A stretch of 64,000 bases of DNA from Dysosmobacter segnis (GCF_014297285.1 NZ_JACOQI010000001.1:186001-250000), one strand, 5' to 3'. Counted from the first letter of the stretch, positions 25,970-34,660 are shown. Numbers and translations are program-made. The notes: generated by a model not told the origin, from the letters alone.

Positions 25970-25998
25970 AGGGAGGACAAAAGTCCTCCCTTTTCTGG
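25970..25998 (-). terminator. Terminator of the M23 peptidase gene
   Basis: The stem AAGGGAGGAC with GTCCTCCCTT is followed on the minus strand by a CTTTTTCTTG tail, directly after the peptidase stop codon. Confidence 0.85.
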
Positions 25999-26009
25999 AA
26001 TGCAGTTTG

Positions 26010-27707
26010 TTACGGCAGGTAGTTCAACGGGTTTTTCGCCACGCCGTTGTACCGCACCTCAAAGTGGCAGTGGTTGCCGGTGGAGTTGCCGGTGGAGCCG
26101 GCCCGGGCCACCTGCTGGCCCTTGTAAACGTGCTGCCCCACACTGACGGTGAGACTGGAGTTGTGACCGTACCGGGTGACGTAGCCATTGCCGTGGTCGA
26201 TCTGCACCAGATAACCGTAGCCGCTCATCCAGCCGGAGTAGGTCACCGTGCCGCCGTCGGCGGCGTAGATGGGTGTCCCTCTGGGGACGGCGATGTCGAT
26301 GCCCTTGTGGTTGGTGGAACCGATGCCGCCGGGGGATTTCCGTCCGCCGAAGTAGGAGCTGATCCGACCGCTGGTGGGCCAGCGGAAGCTGCCGGTAGGC
26401 ATCCAGGTGGGCCGGACCTTGGTGCCCCGGAGCCGGTATTCGGTGACAGGCTCTTTCAAAGTCACGGAGGAGAGAATGGTCCGCTCCGTTTCCTCACCGT
26501 TGACATAGGTAGCCTTAGCCATCACGTCCGCCTTGCCGTATTCACCCTTGGAGGTCACCTTATAGTCGCCCTGATAGAGGTCAGCGCTGTCGGTGTACTC
26601 AATGTTGTAGGACACATCATCCAGATACCGTTCCTGCTTTACCACAGTCATGGTCAGGTAGGGGACAGAGGCGGACAGGGTCAGCACTTCGCCGATCTGA
26701 AGCTTATTGATGTTGTAGCCGGGGTTCAGCGCCAGCAGCTCTGCGGAGGACATGTCATTCTTGGCGGCGATCTGAGACCAGGTATCGCCCTTTTTCACCT
26801 CGTAAGTGACCTCGGCCGTCTTGGTGCTGTAAAGCAGTTCCGCAATATAGCCCAGATTCATGATCTCACTGGTGGGAACGTACTCCTGCCGGATCTCAAC
26901 ATCCTCTGCAAATTCACAGGAAATGGTATCTTCATCGGAGGCCGCCTTCTGCAGCTGGTCCAACAGTTCCTCCAACGCGCCCTCGTAGGGAGTGGCGCCG
27001 ATGCGCACATCGTTGACATACAGGCAGTATGCAGAGGTCACAAGACCGATCTCGTCGGAAAGCTGGTCCTCGTATACAGCCTTATCCTCAATGTCCTGAC
27101 GGAGCATCCAGCCGGAATCGTATTGCAGCAGGGAATCGTCGATGGTGTAGGTCTCTCCCAGTGTCCGGGAGGTGATGCTTTCCAGATCCTTCCGGACGGT
27201 TTCGGCTTCCGATTTGGAAGCCAGCCGTCCCAACACCTGCCCGTCATAGGAGACGGTGGTGCCGATGGTGAAGAAGGAACAGAACAGGATAATGCCTGCC
27301 AGCGCACAGCTTCCTCCCAGGAACATCAGGGAGTGGAGGCGCTTTTCCTTTTCAAACCAGACGGAGAATCTGCTGGTGCGGAGGTTCCGCTCTCTGCGGC
27401 GGCCCAGCAGAATCTCCCGCAGCCGGCTGGCAGCGGAGGGCAGCAGCCCCCAAAGCATCAGCAGGAATTGCAGAGGCTTCCGGTTGGACTCCGGGAACCG
27501 ATGGGCCTGAGCCTCCCGGACAACCCGGCGGCAGCGGCGGCCAAACCAGCGGACCTTCTTTCCGGCCCGGAAGCGGAGTTTGCCCCAGAGGTCTTCGGGC
27601 TCAGCGGGAGCGCGCCGCTTTCTGCGGGGTCTGGGCGCTTCCTGGGTCTGTTCCGCCTCTGCGGGCCAGTCCGGCAGATCATAAGGCTTTTTGGTGTTTT
27701 GACTCAT
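26010..27707 (-). CDS. LysM-G5-M23 cell wall metalloendopeptidase, membrane anchored
   Basis: This is a predicted peptidoglycan hydrolase. A long Arg-rich cytosolic N-terminus (about 125 residues) is followed by one membrane segment (SLMFLGGSCALAGIILFCSFF), an extracellular region, a LysM domain (YEVKKGDTWSQIAAKNDMSSAELLALNP), a G5 domain and a C-terminal M23/LytM domain. The M23 zinc ligands are visible as HKGIDIA and HCHFEVRY, with the GTPIYAADGG motif between them. It contains 565 residues. The start was placed at MSQNTKKP with AGGAG five bases upstream. A 15 bp palindrome at the predicted transcription start suggests regulation by a dimeric repressor. Such proteins act in wall remodelling during growth or sporulation. 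Confidence 0.88.
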   Translation of the reverse strand: MSQNTKKPYDLPDWPAEAEQTQEAPRPRRKRRAPAEPEDLWGKLRFRAGKKVRWFGRRCRRVVREAQAHRFPESNRKPLQFLLMLWGLLPSAASRLREILLGRRRERNLRTSRFSVWFEKEKRLHSLMFLGGSCALAGIILFCSFFTIGTTVSYDGQVLGRLASKSEAETVRKDLESITSRTLGETYTIDDSLLQYDSGWMLRQDIEDKAVYEDQLSDEIGLVTSAYCLYVNDVRIGATPYEGALEELLDQLQKAASDEDTISCEFAEDVEIRQEYVPTSEIMNLGYIAELLYSTKTAEVTYEVKKGDTWSQIAAKNDMSSAELLALNPGYNINKLQIGEVLTLSASVPYLTMTVVKQERYLDDVSYNIEYTDSADLYQGDYKVTSKGEYGKADVMAKATYVNGEETERTILSSVTLKEPVTEYRLRGTKVRPTWMPTGSFRWPTSGRISSYFGGRKSPGGIGSTNHKGIDIAVPRGTPIYAADGGTVTYSGWMSGYGYLVQIDHGNGYVTRYGHNSSLTVSVGQHVYKGQQVARAGSTGNSTGNHCHFEVRYNGVAKNPLNYLP

Positions 27708-27763
27708 AATGCTCCTATCGTATCGCGGGCAGATGCCCTTTAAAAATTTGTGAACCATAAAAA

Positions 27764-27778
27764 GTAACAAATTGTTAC
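27764..27778. promoter_or_regulatory. Palindromic operator candidate at the M23 gene start site
   Basis: GTAACAAATTGTTAC is a perfect 15 bp palindrome around one central base. It lies six bases downstream of the -10 box of the peptidase promoter, overlapping the predicted transcription start, the place where a repressor would block initiation. The binding protein is unknown. Confidence 0.5.
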
Positions 27779-27784
27779 CGCTTT

Positions 27785-27813
27785 ATATTATCCCTTTTAT
27801 ATTCGCCCGTCAA
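27785..27813 (-). promoter_or_regulatory. Sigma-A promoter of the M23 peptidase gene
   Basis: TTGACG and TAATAT are separated by 17 bases on the minus strand, about 80 bases before the start codon. It diverges from the pta promoter. Confidence 0.65.
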
Positions 27814-27929
27814 GCAACTTCTGGCTTCTTGGCATATTTTTATGTATTTTAACGATGCTTTTTTGCCGAATTTCGTAGTTGACACGCAAAAATCGGAAAA
27901 AATCACGTCCCAATTCGTCACTTTTTTCA

Positions 27930-27957
27930 TTGACCCCGGCTGTGGACCGTGTATAAT
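27930..27957 (+). promoter_or_regulatory. Strong sigma-A promoter of pta
   Basis: TTGACC and a perfect TATAAT are separated by 16 bases, about 50 bases before the pta start, consistent with high expression of this gene. Confidence 0.75.
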
Positions 27958-28009
27958 AAAGAGTGGAATTGAAACCCCGTTCCCTGAATTAAAAACTGGA
28001 GGAATCAAC

Positions 28010-28987
28010 ATGTTTGAATTTCTGATCAAAAAGCTGAAGGCGCATCCCCGCAAGATCGTCTTTACCGAGGGCACCGATCCCCGTATCCTGGAGGCCAGCG
28101 CCCGTCTGCTGTCCGGTACCTTCCTGACTCCCGTTCTGGTGGGCAACGCCGACGAGATCACCAAGGCTGCCGAAGAGGCCGGCTTCAACATCCGCGGCGC
28201 TGAGATCATGGACCCCGCCATCTTCCCTGACATGGACAAGATGGTGGCCCTGATGGTGGAGCTGCGCAAGGGCAAGATGACCGAGGAGCAGTGCCGCAAG
28301 TCCCTGTCTCAGGCCAACTACTTCGGCACCATGCTGGTGAAGATGGGCTATGCCGATGCTCTGCTGGGCGGCGCTACCTACTCCACCGCCGACACCGTCC
28401 GTCCCGCCCTGCAGATCATCAAGACCAAGCCGGGCAGCAAGATCGTGTCCTCCTGCTTCATTATGGTCCGTCCTTCCGCCACCGGCGAGAACGAGGTCCT
28501 GGCTATGGCTGACTGCGCCATCAACATCAAGCCCACCGAGGATGAGTTGGTGGAGATCGCCGTTGAGACTGCCCGTACCGCCAAGGTCTTCGGCATTGAT
28601 CCCAAGGTGGCCTTCCTGAGCTACTCCACTCTGGGTTCCGGCAAGGGCGAGGACGTGGACAAGATGCGCAACGCCTGCGAGAAGGCCAAGGCTGCCATGC
28701 CCGACGTTCCCGTGGACGGCGAGTTCCAGTTCGACGCCGCCGTGTCTCCCGTGGTGGCCAAGACCAAGCACATCACCAGCTCCGTGGGCGGTCATGCCAA
28801 CACCTTCATCTTCCCCGACATCAACGCCGGCAACATCGGCTACAAGATCTGCCAGCGCATGGGTAACTTCGACGCTTACGGCCCCATCCTGCAGGGTCTG
28901 AATGCGCCCATCAACGACCTGTCCCGCGGCTGCAACGCTCTGGAGGTCTACTCCATGGCCATCATCACCGCCGGTCTGGTGGATTGA
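28010..28987 (+). CDS. pta: Phosphate acetyltransferase
   Basis: This cytosolic enzyme interconverts acetyl-CoA and acetyl phosphate in acetate formation. Its 325 residues are the compact PTA_PTB form (KIVFTEGTDPRILEAS at the start, FGTMLVKMGYADALLGGATYSTADTVRPALQ in the middle, VGGHANTFIFPDINAGNIGYK near the end). The start was set at MFEFLIKK with a GGAGG site seven bases upstream. Codon use is strongly biased to C-ending codons, as in highly expressed genes. No acetate kinase gene is adjacent, which is unusual but not rare. Confidence 0.95.
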   Translation: MFEFLIKKLKAHPRKIVFTEGTDPRILEASARLLSGTFLTPVLVGNADEITKAAEEAGFNIRGAEIMDPAIFPDMDKMVALMVELRKGKMTEEQCRKSLSQANYFGTMLVKMGYADALLGGATYSTADTVRPALQIIKTKPGSKIVSSCFIMVRPSATGENEVLAMADCAINIKPTEDELVEIAVETARTAKVFGIDPKVAFLSYSTLGSGKGEDVDKMRNACEKAKAAMPDVPVDGEFQFDAAVSPVVAKTKHITSSVGGHANTFIFPDINAGNIGYKICQRMGNFDAYGPILQGLNAPINDLSRGCNALEVYSMAIITAGLVD

Positions 28988-29062
28988 TCCCCGTCTTTGA
29001 AAAGTAAAAAGTCCGGATCATGCGACTCCCTTTGACGGAGGCGACAACTGATTCCGGAGATC

Positions 29063-29106
29063 CCCCGGCGGGTCATCGCGTTTGCGGTGCCCGTTGGGGT
29101 TTTTTT
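29063..29106 (+). terminator. Terminator of pta
   Basis: CCCCGGCGGG pairs with CCCGTTGGGG (two G-T pairs in RNA) and is followed by a run of seven T. Confidence 0.85.
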
Positions 29107-29135
29107 ATTTTCTGAGGGCGTGGGCTATCTGTATC

Positions 29136-29543
29136 CTACTGAGGACTATGCGGCCAATGACCGCAGGAACAGCCGGGAAACAGTTCGTACATGGCATCAA
29201 ACAGCAGATCGGTATGAAACGGCTTTGGAATAAAATGTGAGACGCCCAGAGCAAAAGCCTGATCGGTGACTTGCTCAGAAACGATGCTGGAGAGAAGGAT
29301 GACCCTCTGAGGGGCAGTCCCCCGGCGCTGCAACTCATCCAACACGGTTAGACCGCAGACATCCGGCAGCGCCGTGTCCATCAGCAGCAGATCGGCAGTC
29401 TGTTTTTGCATACATAATAAAACATCGCGGCCACTGCCGACGGTTGCGAGGGAGAAAAAATCATGATTTGCCACATTTTTCCACATCAACCAGCGAAATT
29501 CCTCGCTGCCGTCGGCCAATAGCACACGCTTGCGACTGGTCAT
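29136..29543 (-). CDS. Stand-alone response regulator receiver protein (Spo0A-like REC)
   Basis: The 135-residue protein is a single CheY-type receiver domain: VLLADGSEEF at the acidic pocket (with only one Asp), LLLMDTALPDVCG with the phospho-acceptor Asp near residue 56, VILLSS with the switch Ser, and HFIPKPF with the conserved Lys. The sequence most resembles the receiver half of Spo0A, but no DNA-binding domain follows; the frame ends after a Cys/His-rich tail. It may be a phosphate sink, a partner-binding regulator or a relic. It lies 52 bases downstream of a small XRE-type gene on the same strand, with which it is probably co-transcribed. Confidence 0.75.
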   Translation of the reverse strand: MTSRKRVLLADGSEEFRWLMWKNVANHDFFSLATVGSGRDVLLCMQKQTADLLLMDTALPDVCGLTVLDELQRRGTAPQRVILLSSIVSEQVTDQAFALGVSHFIPKPFHTDLLFDAMYELFPGCSCGHWPHSPQ

Positions 29544-29595
29544 ATTCTAAATCCCCCCCATATTTTCAGATACAGAAATGCTGCAAAAAAGGGAC

Positions 29596-29862
29596 CTATG
29601 CGACCTCCTGCTGATCCTGCTCCCGGAACTGCTTTTTCATCTGCGCAAGAAACGCCGTCAGTTCATCAGGCTCCAGCATCAGTAAAAAGAATAAGAGAGC
29701 GATTGCAGAACAACAACTGCAGCCGCGCTCTAAATCGCCATAGGCCCGAACCGTGATATGTAACTGCTCGGACATTTCCTCTTGGGTCAGCTTCCGCTTC
29801 TTGCGAAGCGCTTTCGCCTGTACAGAAAAGTACTGCCGAAGTGACTCTTTATACCCGTTCAT
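29596..29862 (-). CDS. Small XRE-family helix-turn-helix protein
   Basis: This is an 88-residue putative DNA-binding protein. Residues about 13-52 form an XRE helix-turn-helix (KALRKKRKLTQEEMSEQL, then ITVRAYGDLERG). Right after the recognition region comes a Cys-containing hydrophobic stretch (CSCCSAIALLFFLLML), which is unusual for the family and could be a dimer interface or membrane-associated. It heads a two-gene unit with the receiver-only response regulator. The target is unknown. Confidence 0.7.
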   Translation of the reverse strand: MNGYKESLRQYFSVQAKALRKKRKLTQEEMSEQLHITVRAYGDLERGCSCCSAIALLFFLLMLEPDELTAFLAQMKKQFREQDQQEVA

Positions 29863-29998
29863 TCGTCAAAACCTCCGTATATCTGACTGATACCGAGATT
29901 CTATGTCAGGTGAAAGTGGGCTTCCATGAAGTGCACTTCCTCTTTTTCGGGTTTCACACGGAATTTACGGGTCAAACCCTGGGGGCGTAGATAGAAAA

Positions 29999-30030
29999 CT
30001 CCCCTGCTGAACGTTTTCTCAGCAGGGGAG
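29999..30030 (-). terminator. Terminator of the ArAE/FUSC-like gene
   Basis: CTCCCCTGCTGA pairs with TCAGCAGGGGAG and is followed on the minus strand by TTTTCTAT, after the membrane protein gene. Confidence 0.85.
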
Positions 30031-30095
30031 CGGTACTTCTTGCATATTTGCATTTGCGCGAATGGATCCGTTTGGAAGGAGCGGCCTCTGATCGC

Positions 30096-30680
30096 TCAGA
30101 CGGCGGGTTTGGCCATGAATTCATCCTCTACATCGTCCCGGATCCCCAGACGCTGGTAGAGCCTGTGCATAAAAGAGAAGGTGAAGCCGCCGGGCAACAT
30201 CCCATTGACAAAAATCGCCGCCAGCACGCCGATTCCGGTGTCCAGAATACGGTTCATGGCGTAGGTGATATAAGTGTCCGTGGGGGTGTTGAACAGCAGA
30301 ATGCACAGCACCACGCCGCCGGGCTGTACACCGCCCACCCAGATGCGCTGGCACAGCAGGATCAAAATGATTACGCCGACGAAGGTCAAGGGGATCAGGA
30401 CCCAGGCGTTGCTGCCGTCAGGGAACAGCTCCATGTAAATGGCAAACAGCCCCATGCCGATAAAACCGCCTACCATTGTGCCGAAGAAGCGGTTGCCGCC
30501 GTGAAGTCGGCTTTGCATAAAGCTGCTGCCCATGCCGAAAATAGCGCCGATGCAGGCGAAGGTGGGGTTGCGGTCCAGAAAGTAGTAGACCAGCGCACAC
30601 AGAGCGGCCGCAAGGGCGGTCTTGACGTTGCGCATACCGATTTTAGGAAACAGGCATCCTGCTTTTTCATGGTGTTCCAT
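30096..30680 (-). CDS. Aromatic acid exporter/FUSC-like membrane protein
   Basis: This is a 194-residue integral membrane protein with about six hydrophobic segments (for example TALAAALCALVYYFL and GGVVLCILLFN). The segment order and the GNRFFGTMVGGFIGMGLF motif resemble the N-terminal membrane part of the ArAE_1/FUSC family (PF06081), here without the C-terminal cytosolic domain. Family members are proposed to export aromatic or other organic acids. The start is supported by GGAG upstream and its own promoter. It is a single-gene unit. Confidence 0.7.
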   Translation of the reverse strand: MEHHEKAGCLFPKIGMRNVKTALAAALCALVYYFLDRNPTFACIGAIFGMGSSFMQSRLHGGNRFFGTMVGGFIGMGLFAIYMELFPDGSNAWVLIPLTFVGVIILILLCQRIWVGGVQPGGVVLCILLFNTPTDTYITYAMNRILDTGIGVLAAIFVNGMLPGGFTFSFMHRLYQRLGIRDDVEDEFMAKPAV

Positions 30681-30751
30681 GGCGTTTTTCTCCGTTCAGA
30701 ATCATTCCGCGGCGGATAAAGGCAGCGGAAATATTGTTAAGAACGTGTCAA

Positions 30752-30780
30752 ATTATACCATGGAACCAGTTGACTGTGAA
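30752..30780 (-). promoter_or_regulatory. Sigma-A promoter of the ArAE/FUSC-like gene
   Basis: TTCACA and TATAAT are separated by 17 bases on the minus strand, about 70 bases before the start codon. Confidence 0.65.
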
Positions 30781-30917
30781 CCCCCTGACGGTATTTTTAT
30801 GCAATTCACAGGAGAAAACGTTTGCGAAAATCAATGATTCTGTGGAAATGTTTGCACTTTTGCGAAGAAAATGCGGCTTCGCAGCAGAATGTGGGGACAG
30901 TGGGCCTGTCATATTTT

Positions 30918-31598
30918 TCAGATATCCGGGTAAAGCCAGCCGCTCCCGGCCCGAAGACTCCCGGCGGCGATCCGGAGACCGGAGCCGCCCAGCGCCGCGG
31001 CAAAGCGGTCCGCCAGAGACCGTTGGGCCTCCGTGTCGATCTGATTCAGGAACACGGCGTCGCACAGCTGTTCCGCCAAAATGGCCTTTGCGGCCTGTTC
31101 CGGCGTGACGGGGTCTGACGCAGCGGCGCCGGTCAGGACGCAGAACCGCTCCAGCCGGTGGACGCTCTCCCGGATGGGCTTCCCGAAACCGGATGCGCCC
31201 ACCACGCAGATCACCTGACGGCTGACGGCGGGGATCACCGGCTCGTGGGCATCGTGGGCCTTCAGAGGCAGCTGCCGGGAACCGTCGGCCTCCACCAGCA
31301 CATGGTCCGCCAGTGTGGCCAGCGTCTCCACGGAAAGGGTGGGGGCGGTCAGCTTGCCGTTTTCGCAGGGGGTTCCCAGACAGAGGACCCGATGGGTGGC
31401 TAAGGTATCCCGGATCGTCTGCGGCGTGGGGGCCGTCAGCAGGGGGTATTCCTCAAAGGGACGGATATGGGTGGTGGTACAGAGGAGGACCGTCCCCGGC
31501 AATTCTGCCGCCAGACGGCGCAGCAAACTGGTTTTACCGCCGCTGCCGATGACGGCGGTGACGCCGGGGTATACTTCCAGCAGCTTGGAAAAATCCAT
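30918..31598 (-). CDS. yqeC: Selenium-dependent molybdenum hydroxylase accessory protein YqeC
   Basis: This is a P-loop protein of the YqeC family, found with genes for labile-selenium molybdenum hydroxylases such as xanthine dehydrogenase. The N-terminal Walker A-like loop is VIGSGGKTSLLRRLA, followed by CTTTHIRPFE and LVEADGSRQLPLKAHDAHEPVIP, the family signature. It has 226 residues from the ATG preceded by AAAGAGG. It follows the MoxR and VWA genes on one strand, consistent with a maturation operon. The hydroxylase itself is not in the window. Confidence 0.85.
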   Translation of the reverse strand: MDFSKLLEVYPGVTAVIGSGGKTSLLRRLAAELPGTVLLCTTTHIRPFEEYPLLTAPTPQTIRDTLATHRVLCLGTPCENGKLTAPTLSVETLATLADHVLVEADGSRQLPLKAHDAHEPVIPAVSRQVICVVGASGFGKPIRESVHRLERFCVLTGAAASDPVTPEQAAKAILAEQLCDAVFLNQIDTEAQRSLADRFAAALGGSGLRIAAGSLRAGSGWLYPDI

Positions 31599-31649
31599 AA
31601 TCCACCTCTTTCTGTTTGGTTTGTCCGCGATACTGCGGGCCTGTTTCAC

Positions 31650-32846
31650 TTATCGCCTTACCATAAGGCGCTTCATGCCTTGCTCCAAACCCTCGGCGGA
31701 AAGGTCGAACATGGGGAACATCTTGGCCAACTGCAGATGGGTCAAGGTCCAGAAGTCCTGAAATGCCGGAAGAGGCTCCGGGTTCAGCCAGATGAGATAG
31801 GGGAAGTGCTTTTTGAACAGCTCCAGCCATTTCAGACCGGAGGGGCCGTATCGCTGGTTCTGCCAATCGTACTGCTTTTCCCGTAGCTCGTAGGGGTTCA
31901 TGGCGGCATCGCCCACGAGAATGACCTTGTAGCTGGCATCGAAATTCTGCAAAAGCCATTCCGTAGGCGTTTGGCCGTCCTGCCAGAGGCGGGGGCCGTT
32001 GTAAACGTCACCGTAAATGCAGTTATGAAAATAGTAGGTGTGCAGCTCCTTGAAGTGGTTGGATTTGGTGGCCGCCTGAAACAGCTGGCTGCACAGCCCG
32101 GAATAGTAGTCCATAGAACCGCCGGAGTCCATCAGCAGCAGGACCTTCACCGTGTTCTTCCGGGGGTTTTTGTACCGGATCTCCAGCCGCCCCGCGCTCT
32201 CGCAGGTATCGTGGATCGTGGCATCCACATCCAGCTCCTTTTCGGCGCTCCGCTCCTGGGCGGACAGCTGCCGCAGCGTGCGGAAGGCCATCTGGAACTG
32301 GCGGGTGTCCAGCTTATTGTCTTTCCGGAAGTCCCGGAATTTCCGCTCCCCCGCTACCATCATGGCGGTGCGGTGCATGGACTGCCCGCCGATCCGGATA
32401 CCGTTGGGGTGCCAGCCGTTGTTCCCCCAAGGGGTGCGGCCCTGAGTCCCCACCCAGTAGTTGCCGCCGTTGTGCTCCTCCGTCTGCTCTTTTAGACGTT
32501 CCTCCAGCATTTTTAGAAGTTCCTCCAGTGTTTCATCCGGGAACCCGGCGGCGCGCAGGTCCGCAATGGTCCGTTTCAGATCCTCGCTGGGGTGGTTCAG
32601 CCAGTCCAGCAGATCCTCCGGCAGCTCCCCGGTGTAGGGGACATCCTTGAAGAATTCCAGAAAGATCTGGTCGAAGTGGTCAAATTCCGTCTCATTCTTC
32701 ACCACGATAGCCCGGCACAGGTGATAAAAGCCGGTGAGCGTTGAATGGTGCAGTCCCTTTTCCATGCCCTCCAGCAGCGTCATCCACTCGTTCAGGGAGA
32801 CATGCAGCCCCCGCTGACGCAGCAGGTAAAAAAACGCGGCGAACAT
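31650..32846 (-). CDS. CoxE-like VWA domain protein
   Basis: This is the cytosolic von Willebrand A partner of a MoxR ATPase. The C-terminal half carries a MIDAS-like loop LLLMDSGGSMDYYSG, with Asp, Ser and Ser metal ligands, and the N-terminal half is a helical CoxE/DUF domain. In characterised systems the MoxR/CoxD-CoxE pair assists assembly of the molybdenum hydroxylase active site. It begins three bases after the MoxR gene and ends 51 bases before yqeC, so the three genes form one operon. The AGGTGA ribosome site overlaps the end of the previous gene. It has 398 residues. Confidence 0.85.
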   Translation of the reverse strand: MFAAFFYLLRQRGLHVSLNEWMTLLEGMEKGLHHSTLTGFYHLCRAIVVKNETEFDHFDQIFLEFFKDVPYTGELPEDLLDWLNHPSEDLKRTIADLRAAGFPDETLEELLKMLEERLKEQTEEHNGGNYWVGTQGRTPWGNNGWHPNGIRIGGQSMHRTAMMVAGERKFRDFRKDNKLDTRQFQMAFRTLRQLSAQERSAEKELDVDATIHDTCESAGRLEIRYKNPRKNTVKVLLLMDSGGSMDYYSGLCSQLFQAATKSNHFKELHTYYFHNCIYGDVYNGPRLWQDGQTPTEWLLQNFDASYKVILVGDAAMNPYELREKQYDWQNQRYGPSGLKWLELFKKHFPYLIWLNPEPLPAFQDFWTLTHLQLAKMFPMFDLSAEGLEQGMKRLMVRR

Positions 32847-32849
32847 GGC

Positions 32850-33659
32850 TTACTTCACCTTTCGCAGGGTCTGAAGATCCTTGTCTTTTTTCAGCAGGAC
32901 ACCGGCGAAGGGAATCTCCTTTTCGATGCGGGCCGGGTCCACGCCGCCAGCCACCAGCGCCCGGATCCAGTCCACCAGCTCAGAGGTGGAGGGCTTTTTC
33001 TCAATGCCCCGCAGCTCCCGCAGCCAGTAGAAGGCGGCGAGGGACTGCTTTACCAGCTTTTCCTCCAAATCACCGAAGTGGACCCGGAGGATGGCTTCCA
33101 TCTGCTCCTGCTCCGGGAACTCGATGTAGTGGAACACGCACCGACGGAGGAAAGCGTCCGGCAGTTCCTTCTCTGCGTTGGAGGTGATGATGACGATGGG
33201 GCGCTGCCTGGCCTGTACGGTCTCCTTCGTCTCGGGGATGTAGAACTCCATCCGGTCCAGCTCCCAGAGAAGGTCATTGGGAAATTCCAGATCCGCCTTG
33301 TCGATCTCGTCAATCAGCAGGACCACCTGCTCGTCGGCGGAGAAGGCTTCGCCCAGCTTACCCAGCTTGATGTATTTTTTAACGTCATCCACACCGGCGT
33401 TTCCAAACTGGCTGTCATAGAGCCGCTGCACCACATCGTAGACATACAGGCCGTCCTGAGCCTTGGTGGTGGATTTTACGTTCCAGATAATGAGTTTTTT
33501 CCCAAGAGCGTCCGCCACGGCCTGGGCCAGCATGGTCTTGCCGGTGCCCGGCTCACCCTTGATGAGCAGAGGCTTCTGCAAAGCCACGGCGATGTTAACG
33601 GTTTCCATCAGGTCGCGTGACGCTACGTAATTTGCGCTGCCGCTGAATTTTGTATCCAT
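32850..33659 (-). CDS. MoxR-type AAA+ ATPase
   Basis: This is a chaperone-like ATPase. It has Walker A KGEPGTGKTMLAQAVA at about residues 34-49, Walker B VVLLIDEIDKADLEF, sensor 1 IVIITSNAEKELPDAFLRRC with the Arg finger, and a C-terminal lid. The 269 residues match the CoxD/MoxR type. It heads the MoxR-VWA-YqeC operon behind its own promoter; the ATG has AAAGGAG seven bases upstream. With YqeC next to it, a role in maturing a molybdenum hydroxylase is the best guess. Confidence 0.9.
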   Translation of the reverse strand: MDTKFSGSANYVASRDLMETVNIAVALQKPLLIKGEPGTGKTMLAQAVADALGKKLIIWNVKSTTKAQDGLYVYDVVQRLYDSQFGNAGVDDVKKYIKLGKLGEAFSADEQVVLLIDEIDKADLEFPNDLLWELDRMEFYIPETKETVQARQRPIVIITSNAEKELPDAFLRRCVFHYIEFPEQEQMEAILRVHFGDLEEKLVKQSLAAFYWLRELRGIEKKPSTSELVDWIRALVAGGVDPARIEKEIPFAGVLLKKDKDLQTLRKVK

Positions 33660-33697
33660 ATTTGTTCTCCTTTGCGTGGGTTTGGTGTGCTGGGCCG

Positions 33698-33726
33698 ATT
33701 ATAGCAGACTTTTTTTCGGGAGACAA
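33698..33726 (-). promoter_or_regulatory. Sigma-A promoter of the MoxR-VWA-YqeC operon
   Basis: TTGTCT and a perfect TATAAT are separated by 17 bases on the minus strand, about 40 bases before the MoxR start. Confidence 0.7.
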
Positions 33727-33748
33727 TGTAAGTTTACGTTTTGACACA

Positions 33749-34516
33749 CTATCCCAGCGCCACGTCTAAGATCATCATAATTAAAAAGCCTCCCACAAAG
33801 CCGCAGGTCCCGGCTTTGGAATGGGCCTGAGGCACCAGCTCCTCTACCACCACATACAGCATGGCTCCGGCGGCGAAGCTGAGGAGCCACGGCATCAAGG
33901 GACGGACACCGGCAGCTACCAGCACTACCAGAATACCGAAAATCGGCTCCACGCTGCCGGAGAGGGTCCCTAACAGAAAAGCCCGGCCCCGGGAGCTGCC
34001 CTCCTGCCGCAGAGGAAGGGAGATGGCGGCGCCCTCCGGAAGATTCTGGATGCCGATGCCCAGCGCCAGCGCCGCAGCCCCGGCCATGCCCTCTCCCTCT
34101 GCCGCCAGTGCGAAGGCGAGGCCCACCGCCATGCCCTCCGGTACATTGTGGAGGGTAATGGCTGCCATCAGCAGCGTGCTTTGGCGGCGGGTCAAGTCCA
34201 TGTCCTTTGCCCGCCGCAGATGGGGCAGAACGGCGTCCAACGCGGAGAGAAAGCCTACGCCCAGCAGCAGCCCCGCCGCTGCGGGGAGCCAGCCGGGAAC
34301 GCCGAAGTCCGCCGACTGCTCAATGGCAGGCAGCAGCAGGCTCCAGACACTGGCCGCCGTCATCACCCCGGCGGCGAAGCCCAGCATCGTCCGCTGGAAC
34401 TGGGGCCGGGGCTCCTCCACAAAGAAAAATACCACCGCAGCCCCTAAGGTGGTCATCAGAAAGGTAAAGCCGGTGCCCAAAGCGGCCCAGCTCAATGCTT
34501 GCAGCATACGAATCAA
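33749..34516 (-). CDS. ZIP family divalent metal transporter
   Basis: This is a cytoplasmic membrane metal carrier of about eight helices. The binuclear metal-site signatures are LHNVPEGMAVG in helix 4 and IQNLPEGAAIS in helix 5. The 255 residues fit the GufA/ZupT group. The TTG start keeps a GAGG site eight bases upstream; an in-frame ATG three codons later is an alternative. Zinc is the usual substrate, though iron and manganese are possible. No metal-responsive operator was seen. Confidence 0.88.
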   Translation of the reverse strand: MIRMLQALSWAALGTGFTFLMTTLGAAVVFFFVEEPRPQFQRTMLGFAAGVMTAASVWSLLLPAIEQSADFGVPGWLPAAAGLLLGVGFLSALDAVLPHLRRAKDMDLTRRQSTLLMAAITLHNVPEGMAVGLAFALAAEGEGMAGAAALALGIGIQNLPEGAAISLPLRQEGSSRGRAFLLGTLSGSVEPIFGILVVLVAAGVRPLMPWLLSFAAGAMLYVVVEELVPQAHSKAGTCGFVGGFLIMMILDVALG

Positions 34517-34610
34517 CGCCTTTTCCTCGATTCAGGCGGAATTTTGCCTGTACGCCAGTATAGGCGACAATTCCCGGATGTGTGCCGACGGTGTGTGCCG
34601 ACGGAGAGGC

Positions 34611-34639
34611 TTGCCTTTTTCCCGGCGCCGTGGTATAAT
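34611..34639 (+). promoter_or_regulatory. Sigma-A promoter of the riboswitch-guanine deaminase unit
   Basis: TTGCCT and TATAAT are separated by 17 bases, so transcription would start about 15 bases before the riboswitch aptamer. Confidence 0.75.
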
Positions 34640-34660
34640 TAAACTATAAATGGAAATATG

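Noticed and set aside
26007..27743. A 578-codon plus-strand frame opposite the M23 peptidase gene
   Set aside because: It is antisense to a gene with clear LysM, G5 and M23 motifs and has no start signals.
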